NCBI GenBank assembly: GCA_965242615.1
Contig: CBDESR010000005.1
Location: 1,116,001 to 1,180,000 of the forward strand
DNA length: 64,000 nucleotides
From: CBDBCU01 sp965242615
GTDB lineage: Bacteria > Chloroflexota > Dehalococcoidia > Lucifugimonadales > UBA3495
Direction of reading: 5' to 3'
The notes under the pieces were generated by a model that was given only the letters and a program-made list of their open reading frames with translations, was not told where the DNA came from and did not search any database. Both the position numbers and the translations under genes were made by a program. This document shows, in pieces, positions 1 through 8,282 of this stretch (positions within the stretch are counted from its first letter, which is position 1; the number at the start of each line of letters is the position of its first letter).

Positions 1-2
1 TT

Positions 3-1058
3 CGCAATCTGCTCTATCCCGACTCCAGTTACACCGTTCCCACGCGCAAGGCAGTCAACCAGAAACTGACCCAGGCGCAAGCCGATGAAATCCGGGAGAA
101 ATTCCGTAATGGTGTTTCCCGATCCGCGATAGCAAAAGAGTACGGGGTTCGTCAAAACACTGTACACCAGATAATCACCGGGAAAACCCATACCGGCATC
201 CCCCGGCAATACCAGTCCCGGGCGAATATGGAGAGCGAGCCGCGCCCGACTCTCCAGTCAACCAAGGAGCCGGCCTCTACCGGCAAGGCTATGCAGGCTA
301 AACGCCGCCGGGTGCGAAACTCTGACATCAGGCCGAAGCATCAGCCGGGCCAGCCGTTCATTACCGAAAACGACTGGGTGCTTGATCCGAAAACCGGCTG
401 CCATAAGTGGCGGTGGGGCAACAAAAAGTATCGGCAACTTATCGAGTATAAGGGCAAGCGTGAACTTGCCTACCGGGTAAGTTGGGAACTGCACAACGGC
501 CCCATTCCCGACGGTTACCAGATAAACCATCGTTGCAATAATGGCCGGTGCGTCAATCCGAAGCATCTGTATCTTGGCGACCAGTTCGCCAATATGCAGG
601 ACACCGTCCATGCCGGCAATCACACTATCCAGAAACTTACCTGGGAGCAGGTAATAGAGATTCGCGCCAAGTACGAACCGGGCAAGTCCACGCATAAATC
701 CTTGGCGCTCGAGTATGGCGGTGTTCACCTTTCTACCATCGGCGATATTGTCAACAATATAACTTTCCACGACCCCGGCTACACCTCCAAATCGCCTGAA
801 GTCAGCGTCAGAAGGGTGCTAACCGACTCCGACGCGGCAACCATCCGCCAGCAGTATTGCGCCGAGGAAGTAAGCATGAGCGACTTGGCACACGATTTCG
901 GCGTCAGCCGAAACACCATTGCTCGGATAATCCATAACGAAAATTACCAAGATACCGCCTACACGCCGCCGACCCGGGATTTCATTCGGAGCCGGCGGGG
1001 AATCGTTGTCGGGGAAAAGATTTCCTCGGCAAGGCTGGACTCCGGTAAAGGAGCTTAA
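3..1058 (+). CDS. HNH endonuclease with flanking helix-turn-helix repeats (5' partial)
   Basis: The open frame runs in from before the window, so the true start is not visible; the ATG at 228 is internal. The visible protein has an HNH_3-type nuclease core with the motif NHRCNNGRCVNPKHLYLGD at about residues 98-116 counted from the internal ATG. Around it are three similar DNA-binding units, each of the form LT..QA..IR.KY......SALA.EYGV...TI..II. One lies upstream of base 228, one follows the HNH core and one lies near the C-terminus. This layout resembles homing-type or phage-type HNH nucleases with NUMOD-like DNA-binding repeats. It probably cuts DNA with specificity set by the repeats. The next gene begins 3 bases after the stop. 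The nuclease call is firm; whether it is mobile or domesticated is not clear. Confidence 0.8.
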   Translation, partial: RNLLYPDSSYTVPTRKAVNQKLTQAQADEIREKFRNGVSRSAIAKEYGVRQNTVHQIITGKTHTGIPRQYQSRANMESEPRPTLQSTKEPASTGKAMQAKRRRVRNSDIRPKHQPGQPFITENDWVLDPKTGCHKWRWGNKKYRQLIEYKGKRELAYRVSWELHNGPIPDGYQINHRCNNGRCVNPKHLYLGDQFANMQDTVHAGNHTIQKLTWEQVIEIRAKYEPGKSTHKSLALEYGGVHLSTIGDIVNNITFHDPGYTSKSPEVSVRRVLTDSDAATIRQQYCAEEVSMSDLAHDFGVSRNTIARIIHNENYQDTAYTPPTRDFIRSRRGIVVGEKISSARLDSGKGA

Positions 1059-1061
1059 CCC

Positions 1062-1379
1062 TTGTCCCAACCGGCGGGAATTATCGCCATTGACGGGCAG
1101 GTCGCAGCCGGCAAAACGGCCGCCGGCCGCGCCTTGGCCCGGCGTCTGGACTGCCCTTATCTGGACACCGGCATTATGTACCGGGCAGTGGCTTGGCTGG
1201 CCCGGCGCGACAGCGTGGATGTAACCGATACCGCCGCCCTGGGCCAACTGGCGGCAGCCCCGTCTCAACCGTTATGCTACCTCCGCAACTTTCCCCATTC
1301 CCACATCAAGGACAGTTCTACCGATGCCGCAACCGCCCCGCCGCTGGCAGCTCCCGCCTGCCGCCGCAATCCCCAGTGA
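1062..1379 (+). pseudogene. cmk: cytidylate kinase N-terminal fragment
   Basis: The frame opens with a TTG three bases after the upstream stop. Its first 65 or so residues read as the start of a CMP kinase: an AIDGQVAAGKT P-loop followed by LDTGIMYRAVAWLA. After about residue 65 the similarity stops and the sequence becomes low-complexity, ending at residue 105, whereas the family is normally about 220 residues. The recJ start lies inside this frame at 1324. The rest of the kinase (CMP-binding and lid regions) is absent, so this is most simply a gene truncated by a deletion that fused its head to the recJ upstream region. A complete cmk may exist elsewhere in the genome. An active product is unlikely. 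Confidence 0.6.
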
Positions 1380-3021
1380 ACTGTCCGACCTGCCCCCGGC
1401 TTTGGCGCAAATCCTGCTGGCCCGGGGCTTGGACACCGGGGAAAAGCTGCGCTGTTTTCTGGAGCCGCCGCAGCAACTGCCTTACAACCCCCTGCGCTTG
1501 AGCGGAATGACGCCGGCTTTGCAGCGGCTCACCGCCGCCCGGAAACGCCGGGAAACCGTGGGCCTCGTCGGCGATTTTGATGTGGACGGCGTAACCGGCA
1601 CCGCCATACTGATGGACGGCTTGGCCGACTTTGCTATCCCGACCATTCCCTACCTGCCGCACCGGGTTGACGAAGGGCATGGCTTGTCCGCCGCCGCTGT
1701 CCACCTACTCCACCAGCAGGGCGTCCAACTGATAATCACCGTCGACTGCGGCGTCGCTTCGACCGACGAGGCCGCTTTGGCCCGCCAGTTGGGAATGGAT
1801 GTAATCATCACCGACCACCACCTCCCCCCGGAAATTCCGCCAACGGCCGCCGCCATCATCAACCCCCGGATGCCCGGCAACGAATATCCCTTTCCCCAGC
1901 TTTGCGGCGCGGGACTGGCTTTCAAGCTGATGCAGGGCTTTTATCAGTGGCAGGGCTACGACTACCCGCGCCGTCTGCTCGAACTGGCCGCCTTAGGTAC
2001 CATTGCCGACTTGGTGCCGTTGCAGGATGAAAACCGCTATCTGGTCCAGCAAGGCTTGCCCGCCCTGGCCGCTACCCAACGCCCCGGCCTGCAAGCCCTG
2101 TACCGCCAAGCCGCTATCGACCCGGCAGCCCTTGACGCCGCCACCGTTGCCTTCCAGATTGCTCCCCGCTTGAACGCCCCCGGCCGAATGTCCCACGCCC
2201 AAGACAGCCTGCAACTCCTCACCACCACTGACCCGGACGCCGCCGCTGACCTGGCCCAACGACTGGAATCCCTGAATCAGCAGCGGCGGGAATTGACCGC
2301 CCAAGTCTATGCCCGGGTGCGGGATGGTGTCGCCCGCCGCGCCGCCTTGCCGCCCTTTCTGCTAGTTGCCGACCCGGAACTTACCCCCGGCATCGCCGGC
2401 TTGGTCGCCGGCCGCCTGGTCGAGGATTTTCACCGCCCGGCGGCCGCCCTTGCCGCGTTGCCTGACGGTACTTGCCTTGCCAGCGGCCGCAGCGTCCCCG
2501 GCTTCAACCTGACCGCCGCCTTTGCCCCCTGCGCCGACCTGCTGCTGCGCTACGGCGGCCACGCCCAAGCCGGCGGCTTTGCCATCGCCGCCGCCAACAT
2601 CCCCCCACTGGAACGGCGGCTGACCGCTCTAGCCGGGGAACTGCTGACCGACATCGACTTGCAGCCTGTCCTCAACATTGACGCCGTCATTCCTCTATCC
2701 GCTTTGACCCCGGACTTGCAAACCTGGCTGAACCGCCTCGAACCCTTTGGCGTGGGCAATCCCCAGCCCCGCTTTCTAACCCGCAGCCTGCCCGTGTCCG
2801 CCCTCCGGACGATGGGCGACCGCGGCCAGCACCTGCGGTTTCAAGTGCAACAAGGCCGCCAAAGCTATACCGTCCTGGCTTTCAACCGGGCTGAGGAATG
2901 GACGCCCTATCTATCCGCCCCGGACGCCGCCATCGACCTGGTCTATTCCCTGAACCTGGATACTTGGCAAGGTGTCCAACGGCTCAACCTGCTGGCTGCC
3001 GATTTGCGCCCCAGCCCATAA
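1324..3021 (+). CDS. recJ: single-stranded-DNA-specific exonuclease RecJ
   Basis: RecJ degrades single-stranded DNA 5' to 3' in recombination and mismatch/base-excision repair in the cytoplasm. The 565-residue protein carries the DHH-superfamily motifs in order: GDFDVDG near residue 83, a DCG near 136, ITDHHLPPE near 163 and LAALGTIADLV near 222. The DHHA1 region with GGHAQAGGFAI is near 412, followed by the C-terminal OB-like domain. The length is normal for the family. The ATG at 1324 has a weak AAGGA upstream and lies inside the tail of the truncated cytidylate kinase frame. The gene is closed by a strong hairpin terminator immediately downstream. Confidence 0.95.
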   Translation: MPQPPRRWQLPPAAAIPSELSDLPPALAQILLARGLDTGEKLRCFLEPPQQLPYNPLRLSGMTPALQRLTAARKRRETVGLVGDFDVDGVTGTAILMDGLADFAIPTIPYLPHRVDEGHGLSAAAVHLLHQQGVQLIITVDCGVASTDEAALARQLGMDVIITDHHLPPEIPPTAAAIINPRMPGNEYPFPQLCGAGLAFKLMQGFYQWQGYDYPRRLLELAALGTIADLVPLQDENRYLVQQGLPALAATQRPGLQALYRQAAIDPAALDAATVAFQIAPRLNAPGRMSHAQDSLQLLTTTDPDAAADLAQRLESLNQQRRELTAQVYARVRDGVARRAALPPFLLVADPELTPGIAGLVAGRLVEDFHRPAAALAALPDGTCLASGRSVPGFNLTAAFAPCADLLLRYGGHAQAGGFAIAAANIPPLERRLTALAGELLTDIDLQPVLNIDAVIPLSALTPDLQTWLNRLEPFGVGNPQPRFLTRSLPVSALRTMGDRGQHLRFQVQQGRQSYTVLAFNRAEEWTPYLSAPDAAIDLVYSLNLDTWQGVQRLNLLAADLRPSP

Positions 3022-3023
3022 AC

Positions 3024-3058
3024 AAAGCCGTCACCCCTCTGGACGGGGTGACGGCTTT
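3024..3058 (+). terminator. intrinsic terminator after recJ
   Basis: A perfect 14-bp stem (AAAGCCGTCACCCC with its complement) closes on a 7-base loop, beginning 3 bases after the recJ stop. The palindrome carries A's on one side and T's on the other, so it could also serve the convergent gene at 3095-3541. Confidence 0.85.
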
Positions 3059-3094
3059 ATATCCAACAGCACGGTAGTGCCTACGCCCGGTTAG

Positions 3095-3541
3095 TCAGTC
3101 GCCCGCCTCCTCCCAAGGAAAGAACTGGTAGGCGTCATTATCCACATAGTAAGGAGCAAAATCCAGGTAGTAATCGGCCGCAAAGGTAGTGGTGTAGCGG
3201 GTGTAGAGGACGGCGTAGCGCACTTCCCGGTGGGCGTGAACCGGCTGACTGAAAATCTCCCCCTTAACCCGATGCAGGGCTTTGCCGCTGTCGTTGATTT
3301 CGTCCACCACCAGAATGTTGCGGTGTTCCCCCAAATCGCTCAGCAGCGCATAGTCGTTGATGAAAAACAGCGGCAAGTCAAACCGATAGCTGAAATGCGC
3401 CGCCGGCACCAACCCGCCGCGCACTATGGCAACGATGGCATCCGGCCGCCACCCGTCCGGCGCGGCGACGATGCGGTCGTAAAGGCAGTGGATGCCCGCG
3501 CAGATTTCGGGGTAGTCAACAAAGCGTCCCGGTAGGCTCAT
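3095..3541 (-). CDS. phosphoribosyltransferase-family protein
   Basis: This 148-residue protein has the type I phosphoribosyltransferase fold signature: an early IVAIVRGGLVPAA loop and the PRPP-binding loop ILVVDEINDSGKAL near residue 77. The D-E pair stands where most family members have D-D and the loop ends SGKAL. This pattern is seen in hypoxanthine/xanthine-guanine phosphoribosyltransferase-like proteins and small archaeal-type homologues. It would transfer phosphoribose from PRPP to a base, probably a purine, for salvage. The substrate cannot be fixed from the sequence. It faces recJ and lies about 60 bases downstream of lgt on the same strand. Confidence 0.75.
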   Translation of the reverse strand: MSLPGRFVDYPEICAGIHCLYDRIVAAPDGWRPDAIVAIVRGGLVPAAHFSYRFDLPLFFINDYALLSDLGEHRNILVVDEINDSGKALHRVKGEIFSQPVHAHREVRYAVLYTRYTTTFAADYYLDFAPYYVDNDAYQFFPWEEAGD

Positions 3542-3598
3542 TCCTTCACCGTCCCTATTCGTTGTGGGGGCAAACCGGCTTTTCCCGTCCCGGCCGGG

Positions 3599-4495
3599 CT
3601 ATTCCTCTTGCCTTTGCCGGCCGGCCGCCCGGCGGCCCGGGCGTACAAACTGCGCCTTATAGACCAGCAACGGCACCGCAATGATGATGACCAGCAACGC
3701 CACAACCTGCGCTTCGTTCAGGTAGCCGCCAAAGTAGGTGTTCTGCTCCACCCGCAGAAAACTCAGGAAAAAGCGGCCAATGGAATAGAGCGCGCCATAC
3801 AGCGCAAACAGCATCCCCGGCGGCCGCAGCCGATTCCGCAGCGGCCAGATGATTGCCAGCAATGCCAGGTCAAAAAGCAGTTCGTACGCCACCGCCGGAT
3901 GGCTCGCCGCCCGCCCGACCCCGGGGCTTTCCGGGTGGGTATAAACCACCCCCCAAGGCAAATCGGTAAAGGTCGCCCAATGCTCCCCGTTGATTATATC
4001 GCCAATACGGCCGACCGCCATCGCAATCAGCAAAGCCGGAGCGGCAATGTCCGCCAACTGACCAATGCCCGGCAGCGGCGCCCGTTCCGGCTCCCCTAGA
4101 AACCGGAAATACTTGCCCCAAAAGTTCAGAAACCAGTTGGAGTTGCGAATCAGGATATAAGCCGACCCGCTGATAAAGCCGCCCAGAATCGCCCCGAAAA
4201 TGGCAATGCCCCCCGTCCAGACCATCAGTATCTGAATGGGATTGGGCGAATAGAGCGACCAGAAATCAATGACATGGAGCAGCCGCGCCCCAATGATGCC
4301 GCCCACGATGCACCACACCGCCACCGACAGGATGGCGTCCCCGTCCAGCCCGGCCCGGCGGCCCCAACGCACGGTCAGAACCACCGCTATAGCCACGGCC
4401 ACAAAGGTCAACAACCCGTGCCAGGAAAGCAGAAAGGGCCCAAAGTCCAGGATGTGGGGGTTAATGGGGATGCTGATTGCGCCGAGGATGCTCAT
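3599..4495 (-). CDS. lgt: prolipoprotein diacylglyceryl transferase
   Basis: Lgt transfers a diacylglyceryl group from phosphatidylglycerol to the lipobox cysteine of prolipoproteins, in the cytoplasmic membrane. The 298-residue protein has about seven hydrophobic segments and the family signatures: SWHGLLTF near the N-terminus, GARLLHVIDFW, the catalytic-region motif GRIGDIINGEHWA, and YSIGRFFLSFLRVEQ near residue 235. The C-terminus is basic, as is usual. It lies 20 bases downstream of ispE, suggesting cotranscription with ispE and rsmA. Confidence 0.95.
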   Translation of the reverse strand: MSILGAISIPINPHILDFGPFLLSWHGLLTFVAVAIAVVLTVRWGRRAGLDGDAILSVAVWCIVGGIIGARLLHVIDFWSLYSPNPIQILMVWTGGIAIFGAILGGFISGSAYILIRNSNWFLNFWGKYFRFLGEPERAPLPGIGQLADIAAPALLIAMAVGRIGDIINGEHWATFTDLPWGVVYTHPESPGVGRAASHPAVAYELLFDLALLAIIWPLRNRLRPPGMLFALYGALYSIGRFFLSFLRVEQNTYFGGYLNEAQVVALLVIIIAVPLLVYKAQFVRPGRRAAGRQRQEE

Positions 4496-4516
4496 TAGTT
4501 TTGCTCACCAAAGGGG

Positions 4517-5410
4517 TTAAGGATAAGGATGATTTCCGGGTTGGGCGGGATTTACCGTCCCGGCAGTGGCCCGCCCCATCGTCCGTACAAAATACGCCGC
4601 CGCTACCTCCGGATGCAAGGCATTCGCCAAGCATAAGTAGTCCGTTTCGGTAGCCGGCAGCAGAAACAACGCCGGCCCGGCTCCGGTCAGCTGCGGCCGC
4701 CGCCCGGCAATTTCCCCCACCTGATTATACAACGCCGCCAACCCGGGAAAGACCTGCAACGCCGGTTCCGTAAAGACATTATGCAGCATTTCCCCGTCCA
4801 GCCGCCCCGCCCGCATATTCTCGACCATCCGCCGCGTAATGCCGCCATCGCTGTAGTGCGCAGGCGTCAGTTGCGCGTACATCCGCGCCGTCTTGTTTTC
4901 CAATGTCTGACCGGGGCAAATCAGGACGACGCCAACGCCCGGCTTGGTCGGCAGCGGCGCTACTTGCTCCCCCCGTCCCTCCACCAAAGCCGCGCCGCCC
5001 TGCAAAAAATACGGCACATCCGAACCCAGCCCGGCGGCGATACGGGACAGTTCCGATAAAGGCCGGTTCAACTCCCACAATCGGTTGAGCATCCACAAAG
5101 CCGCCGCCGCATCGCTGCTGCCGCCGCCCAAGCCCCTTCCCACCGGGATGGCTTTGTTGATATAGATCTGCGCCCCCGGCCGCCGGCCGCAACTCTCCGC
5201 CAAAGCCGCCGCCGCTTGCCAAACCAAATTACCCTTCCCGCCCAACGCCGGCTCGCTGCACTCCACCCGCAAATCGGCCGCCGGGCGGATTTCCAGTTCA
5301 TCCGCCAAGTCAACGCCTTGAATCACCGTGCTGATGTTATGGTAGCCGTCCCTCCGCCGGCCCAACACCTCTAAAGTCAAATTCAGCTTGGCATAGGCGG
5401 CGACTTTCAT
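4517..5410 (-). CDS. ispE: 4-diphosphocytidyl-2-C-methyl-D-erythritol kinase
   Basis: IspE phosphorylates CDP-methylerythritol in the non-mevalonate (MEP) isoprenoid pathway, using ATP. The 297-residue protein shows the N-terminal AKLNLTLEVLGRRRDGYH signature and the GHMP-kinase ATP loop PVGRGLGGGSSDAAAAL near residue 90. A late TGAGPALFLL motif marks the C-terminal GHMP domain. Its ATG overlaps the rsmA stop by four bases (ATGA), so the two are translationally coupled. An rsmA-ispE pair is a common bacterial arrangement and supports both calls. Confidence 0.95.
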   Translation of the reverse strand: MKVAAYAKLNLTLEVLGRRRDGYHNISTVIQGVDLADELEIRPAADLRVECSEPALGGKGNLVWQAAAALAESCGRRPGAQIYINKAIPVGRGLGGGSSDAAAALWMLNRLWELNRPLSELSRIAAGLGSDVPYFLQGGAALVEGRGEQVAPLPTKPGVGVVLICPGQTLENKTARMYAQLTPAHYSDGGITRRMVENMRAGRLDGEMLHNVFTEPALQVFPGLAALYNQVGEIAGRRPQLTGAGPALFLLPATETDYLCLANALHPEVAAAYFVRTMGRATAGTVNPAQPGNHPYP

Positions 5411-6285
5411 CGCGATTCTGCCTCCTTTGCATCAAGCCCGCCGCCATCCGCCGCCCACGCCCGATAAATCGCCGCCCACTCCTCCAGCGACAGCGTCTCC
5501 GCCCGGCGCCGCCCGTCAATGCCGGCCGCCGCCAGCAGTTGGCCAATGCAGCTACCCGGCTGGTTCAACCCTTGTCCCAGCGAATTACGCAGCTGCTTGC
5601 GCGGCGCAGCAAACCCCGCCCGGGCCAAGTCAAAAAAACCGCCGGCATCTGCCACTGCCACCGCCGGCTGCGCCCGCAAATCCAGCCGCACCACCGCCGA
5701 CGCCACCTTGGGCGGCGGCCGAAACGCCCCCGGCGGCACGGCGCAAATGAGTTTAGGTATGGCATAGTATTGCGTCGCCACCGCCAGCAGCGACATTTTC
5801 CCCGGCCCGGCGGCAATGCTCGCCGCCACTTCCCGCTGCACCATCACCGTCAGAGATTGCGGCCGCCAATCCGCTTCCAGCTCCAAAAAGCGGCGCAGTA
5901 TCGGATTGGCCGCGTAGTAAGGCAAATTGGCAATGACTTTGTAAGCCACCGGCGCGCCCAGCAATGCGGCAATGTCCACCGTGCGGGCATCCGCGGTAAT
6001 CACTTCCAGATTAGCCGGGTAGCCCAACCGGGCCGGCAGCGCCGCCGCCAAACCCGCATCCAACTCCACGGCAACAACCCGGCCCGCCCGTTGCGTCAGC
6101 CGCCGGGTCAACGCCCCCCGCCCTGGCCCAATTTCCAGAACCACATCCTCCGCAGCCACTTCCGCCGCCGCCGTAATCCGGTTCAGAATACCGGCATCGA
6201 CCAAAAAATGCTGCCCCAAAGCCTTGCGCGGCTTGGCCGCCGCCGGCTTGGGGTATGCCGTTACAGAGACAGCGGAAACAGTCAA
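5407..6285 (-). CDS. rsmA: 16S rRNA (adenine1518-N6/adenine1519-N6)-dimethyltransferase
   Basis: RsmA (KsgA) dimethylates two adjacent adenines in the 3'-terminal hairpin of 16S rRNA during small-subunit assembly. Motifs in order are KALGQHFLVD, the SAM-binding VLEIGPGRGALTRRL, and the catalytic NLPYYAANPI. An ATG at 6360 lies in frame, but the first part of that extension is the 3' end of the SRP RNA gene. The start is therefore placed at the TTG at 6285, preceded by GGGAAG and giving 293 residues beginning TVSAVSVTAYPK. The start choice is inference; the function is firm. Confidence 0.92.
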   Translation of the reverse strand: MTVSAVSVTAYPKPAAAKPRKALGQHFLVDAGILNRITAAAEVAAEDVVLEIGPGRGALTRRLTQRAGRVVAVELDAGLAAALPARLGYPANLEVITADARTVDIAALLGAPVAYKVIANLPYYAANPILRRFLELEADWRPQSLTVMVQREVAASIAAGPGKMSLLAVATQYYAIPKLICAVPPGAFRPPPKVASAVVRLDLRAQPAVAVADAGGFFDLARAGFAAPRKQLRNSLGQGLNQPGSCIGQLLAAAGIDGRRRAETLSLEEWAAIYRAWAADGGGLDAKEAESR

Positions 6286-6319
6286 AACTTCCCGGATTTG
6301 CTTCGGATAATTGGGATAA

Positions 6320-6596
6320 GAGGCCGCGCACCTGCCGTCGACTAAGGACTCCCGGGACATATCCCGGCGGACAACTCAGGCCAGGTTTGCCCACGGCGCC
6401 CGCAAGTACCTGCTTACCGTTGCTTCCTCTCGGACCTGGCGGGGTTCACAAGCTCACGCCGCGTGGGGCCCAACCTTTCAGCGCCGCCCCACCGAAACAG
6501 CGGCCCCTCAAGTCCAGCCTCAGACAAGAATTCCACCCCGCTGTAGCGGATTGCGGGTTCAGGGCACCGCTAGCTCCCCGTCTAGCGCGGCCTCCG
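6320..6596 (-). ncRNA. ffs: signal recognition particle RNA, large form with Alu domain
   Basis: Read on the minus strand, this stretch contains the conserved SRP helix 8 core GTCCGAGAGGAAGCA with a GAGA tetraloop, flanked by CCAGG and ACGGTAAGCAGG. The 5' part carries the Alu-domain sequence GGGGAGCTAGCGGTGCCCTG and then CCCGCAATCCGCT, as in the long Bacillus-type RNA. The 5' terminal GAGGCCGCGC is complementary to GCGCGGCCTC at the 3' end, which sets the limits and gives about 277 nt. The RNA scaffolds Ffh for cotranslational protein targeting. A matching promoter lies just upstream and rsmA follows downstream. Confidence 0.92.
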
Positions 6597-6602
6597 CACT
6601 AA

Positions 6603-6631
6603 TGTTAAGGCAGAAAGGGGCGGGCTGTCAA
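6603..6631 (-). promoter_or_regulatory. promoter of the SRP RNA gene
   Basis: On the minus strand TTGACA (6631-6626) and TTAACA (6608-6603) are separated by 17 bases. The expected start falls at about 6596, which is the 5' end of the SRP RNA deduced from terminal pairing. Confidence 0.7.
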
Positions 6632-6810
6632 ATGTCCAAAGCAATGGTTTCCATTCCCTTCTAGTGTGCAATTGCCAAGTCACTAAAATTGCCTGAACAC
6701 CAAAAGCAAACAGCGCCGGGCAATGCTCCGGACAACCGCATAACAAAACCATCCTCCCCGCTCCCCCTGCCATCATTCCCACTCCCCCACCGTCCTCCCC
6801 GTCCCCCTAC

Positions 6811-6838
6811 CGTCATTCCCACGAAAGTGGGAATCCAG
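6811..6838. repeat. dispersed palindromic repeat (family 1)
   Basis: A 28-base copy with core ATTCCCACGAAAGTGGGAAT between CGTC and CCAG, in the gap between the SRP RNA promoter and the amidohydrolase gene. The same unit recurs at least ten times in this window. Confidence 0.85.
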
Positions 6839-6855
6839 GGGGGGCGGCCGCCCCC

Positions 6856-7824
6856 CTAAATCCCCAGCAGCCCCTCCAAATTCTTGTAAAGAATCGCCTC
6901 CTTCTCCTCCCGGCTCAAACTCTCCAGCCCCAGCACCCAGGACACCGGCCAATCAATCTGCATATCCGCCGGCCAATCCGTCCCGAACACCACCCGCTCC
7001 ACCCCCACGCAGTCAATCAGATACCGCAAATCCGCCTCGCTGTGCGTCAGGCAGTCATAATAAAACCGGTTCAGATACGCGCTCGGCCGCTGCGCAATGT
7101 TCACCCGCGCCTCCGACCGCACCTGCCACCCCCGATCCATCCGCCCAATCCCATAGCAGGTATAACCCCCGCCATGACACAAGCACACCCGCAAATCCGG
7201 ATACCGGTCCATCACCCCACCAAAGACGAAACTGGCAAAAGTAACCGCCCGATCCGCCAAATTCCCAATCGTGTTCGACAAATGATACTTCCGATTCCGC
7301 GGACTCACCACCGTCGGCCCATCCTGATGAATCAGCAGCACCGCCCCCAACTGCTCCGCCGCCGCCCACAACGGAAAAAACTCCGCCTCATCATAAGTCT
7401 TCCCGTTCACATTATCCCCAATCATCGCCCCCTTCAGCCCCAAATCCCCTACCGACCGCTCCAACTCCGCCACCGCCGCCCCCACATCCTGCATCGGCAA
7501 ATTCGCCAGCCCCGCAAAACGCTCCGGATACCGGCGCGTCAACCCCGCCACATAATCGTTGCACTCCCGGTCCATCGCCACGACGGTATCCAAATCCCCG
7601 TCGTAGCAATAGAGAAAGGAATGGGTGGACAGAATGTGAACATCCACCCCCAGGGAATCCATATCCTTAATCCGCTCCTCCGGCGACCACATCCCCCGCG
7701 GCGTATAATCCGCAAACCGCCCCGCCACCGCCGCCGGACTCAGCGCATAGTACCCCTTCCCCTCCCGCATCGCGTTCAGGCAATTCTCCGGGGTAATGTG
7801 CGCGTGAATATCGATGCTCCGCAT
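6856..7824 (-). CDS. amidohydrolase (ACMSD-like) family protein
   Basis: Metal-dependent hydrolase or decarboxylase of the amidohydrolase-2 group, which includes aminocarboxymuconate-semialdehyde decarboxylase. Visible metal ligands are the HAH of RSIDIHAHITP at the N-terminus, the histidine in LLIHQDGP, the histidine in LCHGGG and the aspartate in VFGTDWPAD near the C-terminus. The frame stays open upstream, but the start is placed at the ATG at 7824 (MRSIDIHAH), which has GGGAAGGG ahead of it. This gives 323 residues, normal for the family, and removes an unconserved low-complexity N-terminus. It stands alone between repeat-rich gaps. The substrate is unknown; ring cleavage or decarboxylation of an aromatic breakdown product is one possibility. 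Confidence 0.85.
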   Translation of the reverse strand: MRSIDIHAHITPENCLNAMREGKGYYALSPAAVAGRFADYTPRGMWSPEERIKDMDSLGVDVHILSTHSFLYCYDGDLDTVVAMDRECNDYVAGLTRRYPERFAGLANLPMQDVGAAVAELERSVGDLGLKGAMIGDNVNGKTYDEAEFFPLWAAAEQLGAVLLIHQDGPTVVSPRNRKYHLSNTIGNLADRAVTFASFVFGGVMDRYPDLRVCLCHGGGYTCYGIGRMDRGWQVRSEARVNIAQRPSAYLNRFYYDCLTHSEADLRYLIDCVGVERVVFGTDWPADMQIDWPVSWVLGLESLSREEKEAILYKNLEGLLGI

Positions 7825-8143
7825 TTTATGCCCTTCCCTTTTCGTAAGTTTTGGTGCTTCCGGTTCGCAGGTTTCAGGGTTTCCGGCTTGTAGGTTTAGG
7901 CTGCCGGCTGCCGGCTTCTCTTCCGGGGCAATGCCAGGCTGCCGGGTTCTTTCAACGGACAATGTCCGGATACTGCCGGGCATTGTCCCGTATCGCCGGC
8001 TGAATTGTCAACCCGGGCGCAACTCCGCCTAAACCCGCAGCCATCCCCAAATCCAAAAAGTTTTGAGGGGGTGCGGGGGAACTTTTACAAAAGTTCCCCC
8101 GCCGTCTCCCCATCCGGCAACCGTCATCCCCACCTTCCCCCAC

Positions 8144-8171
8144 CGTCATTCCCACGAAAGTGGGAATCCAG
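8144..8171. repeat. dispersed palindromic repeat (family 1)
   Basis: Complete copy of the CGTCATTCCCACGAAAGTGG unit and its following GAATCCAG. It lies in the 1.3-kb gap between the amidohydrolase and the Xer recombinase. The rest of that gap holds the candidate RNA described next and no convincing reading frame. Confidence 0.85.
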
Positions 8172-8246
8172 ACCTCCTTACCGTCCCCCAATTCTTAATT
8201 CCTAATTCTCAATTCTTAATTACAGAAAATTCATCCCATTCACCCC

Positions 8247-8276
8247 TTGACAAACCCCCAAACCATCCCCCATAAT
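8247..8276 (+). promoter_or_regulatory. strong sigma-70-type promoter
   Basis: TTGACA at 8247-8252 and CATAAT at 8271-8276 with an 18-base spacer. No credible coding sequence follows within 800 bases, so the promoter appears to drive an untranslated RNA beginning near 8283. Confidence 0.65.
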
Positions 8277-8282
8277 AAAACC

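Noticed and set aside
258..1268. Minus-strand open frames under the HNH endonuclease and the cytidylate kinase remnant
   Set aside because: They are antisense shadows of a G+C-rich coding strand, with biased composition and no known motifs.
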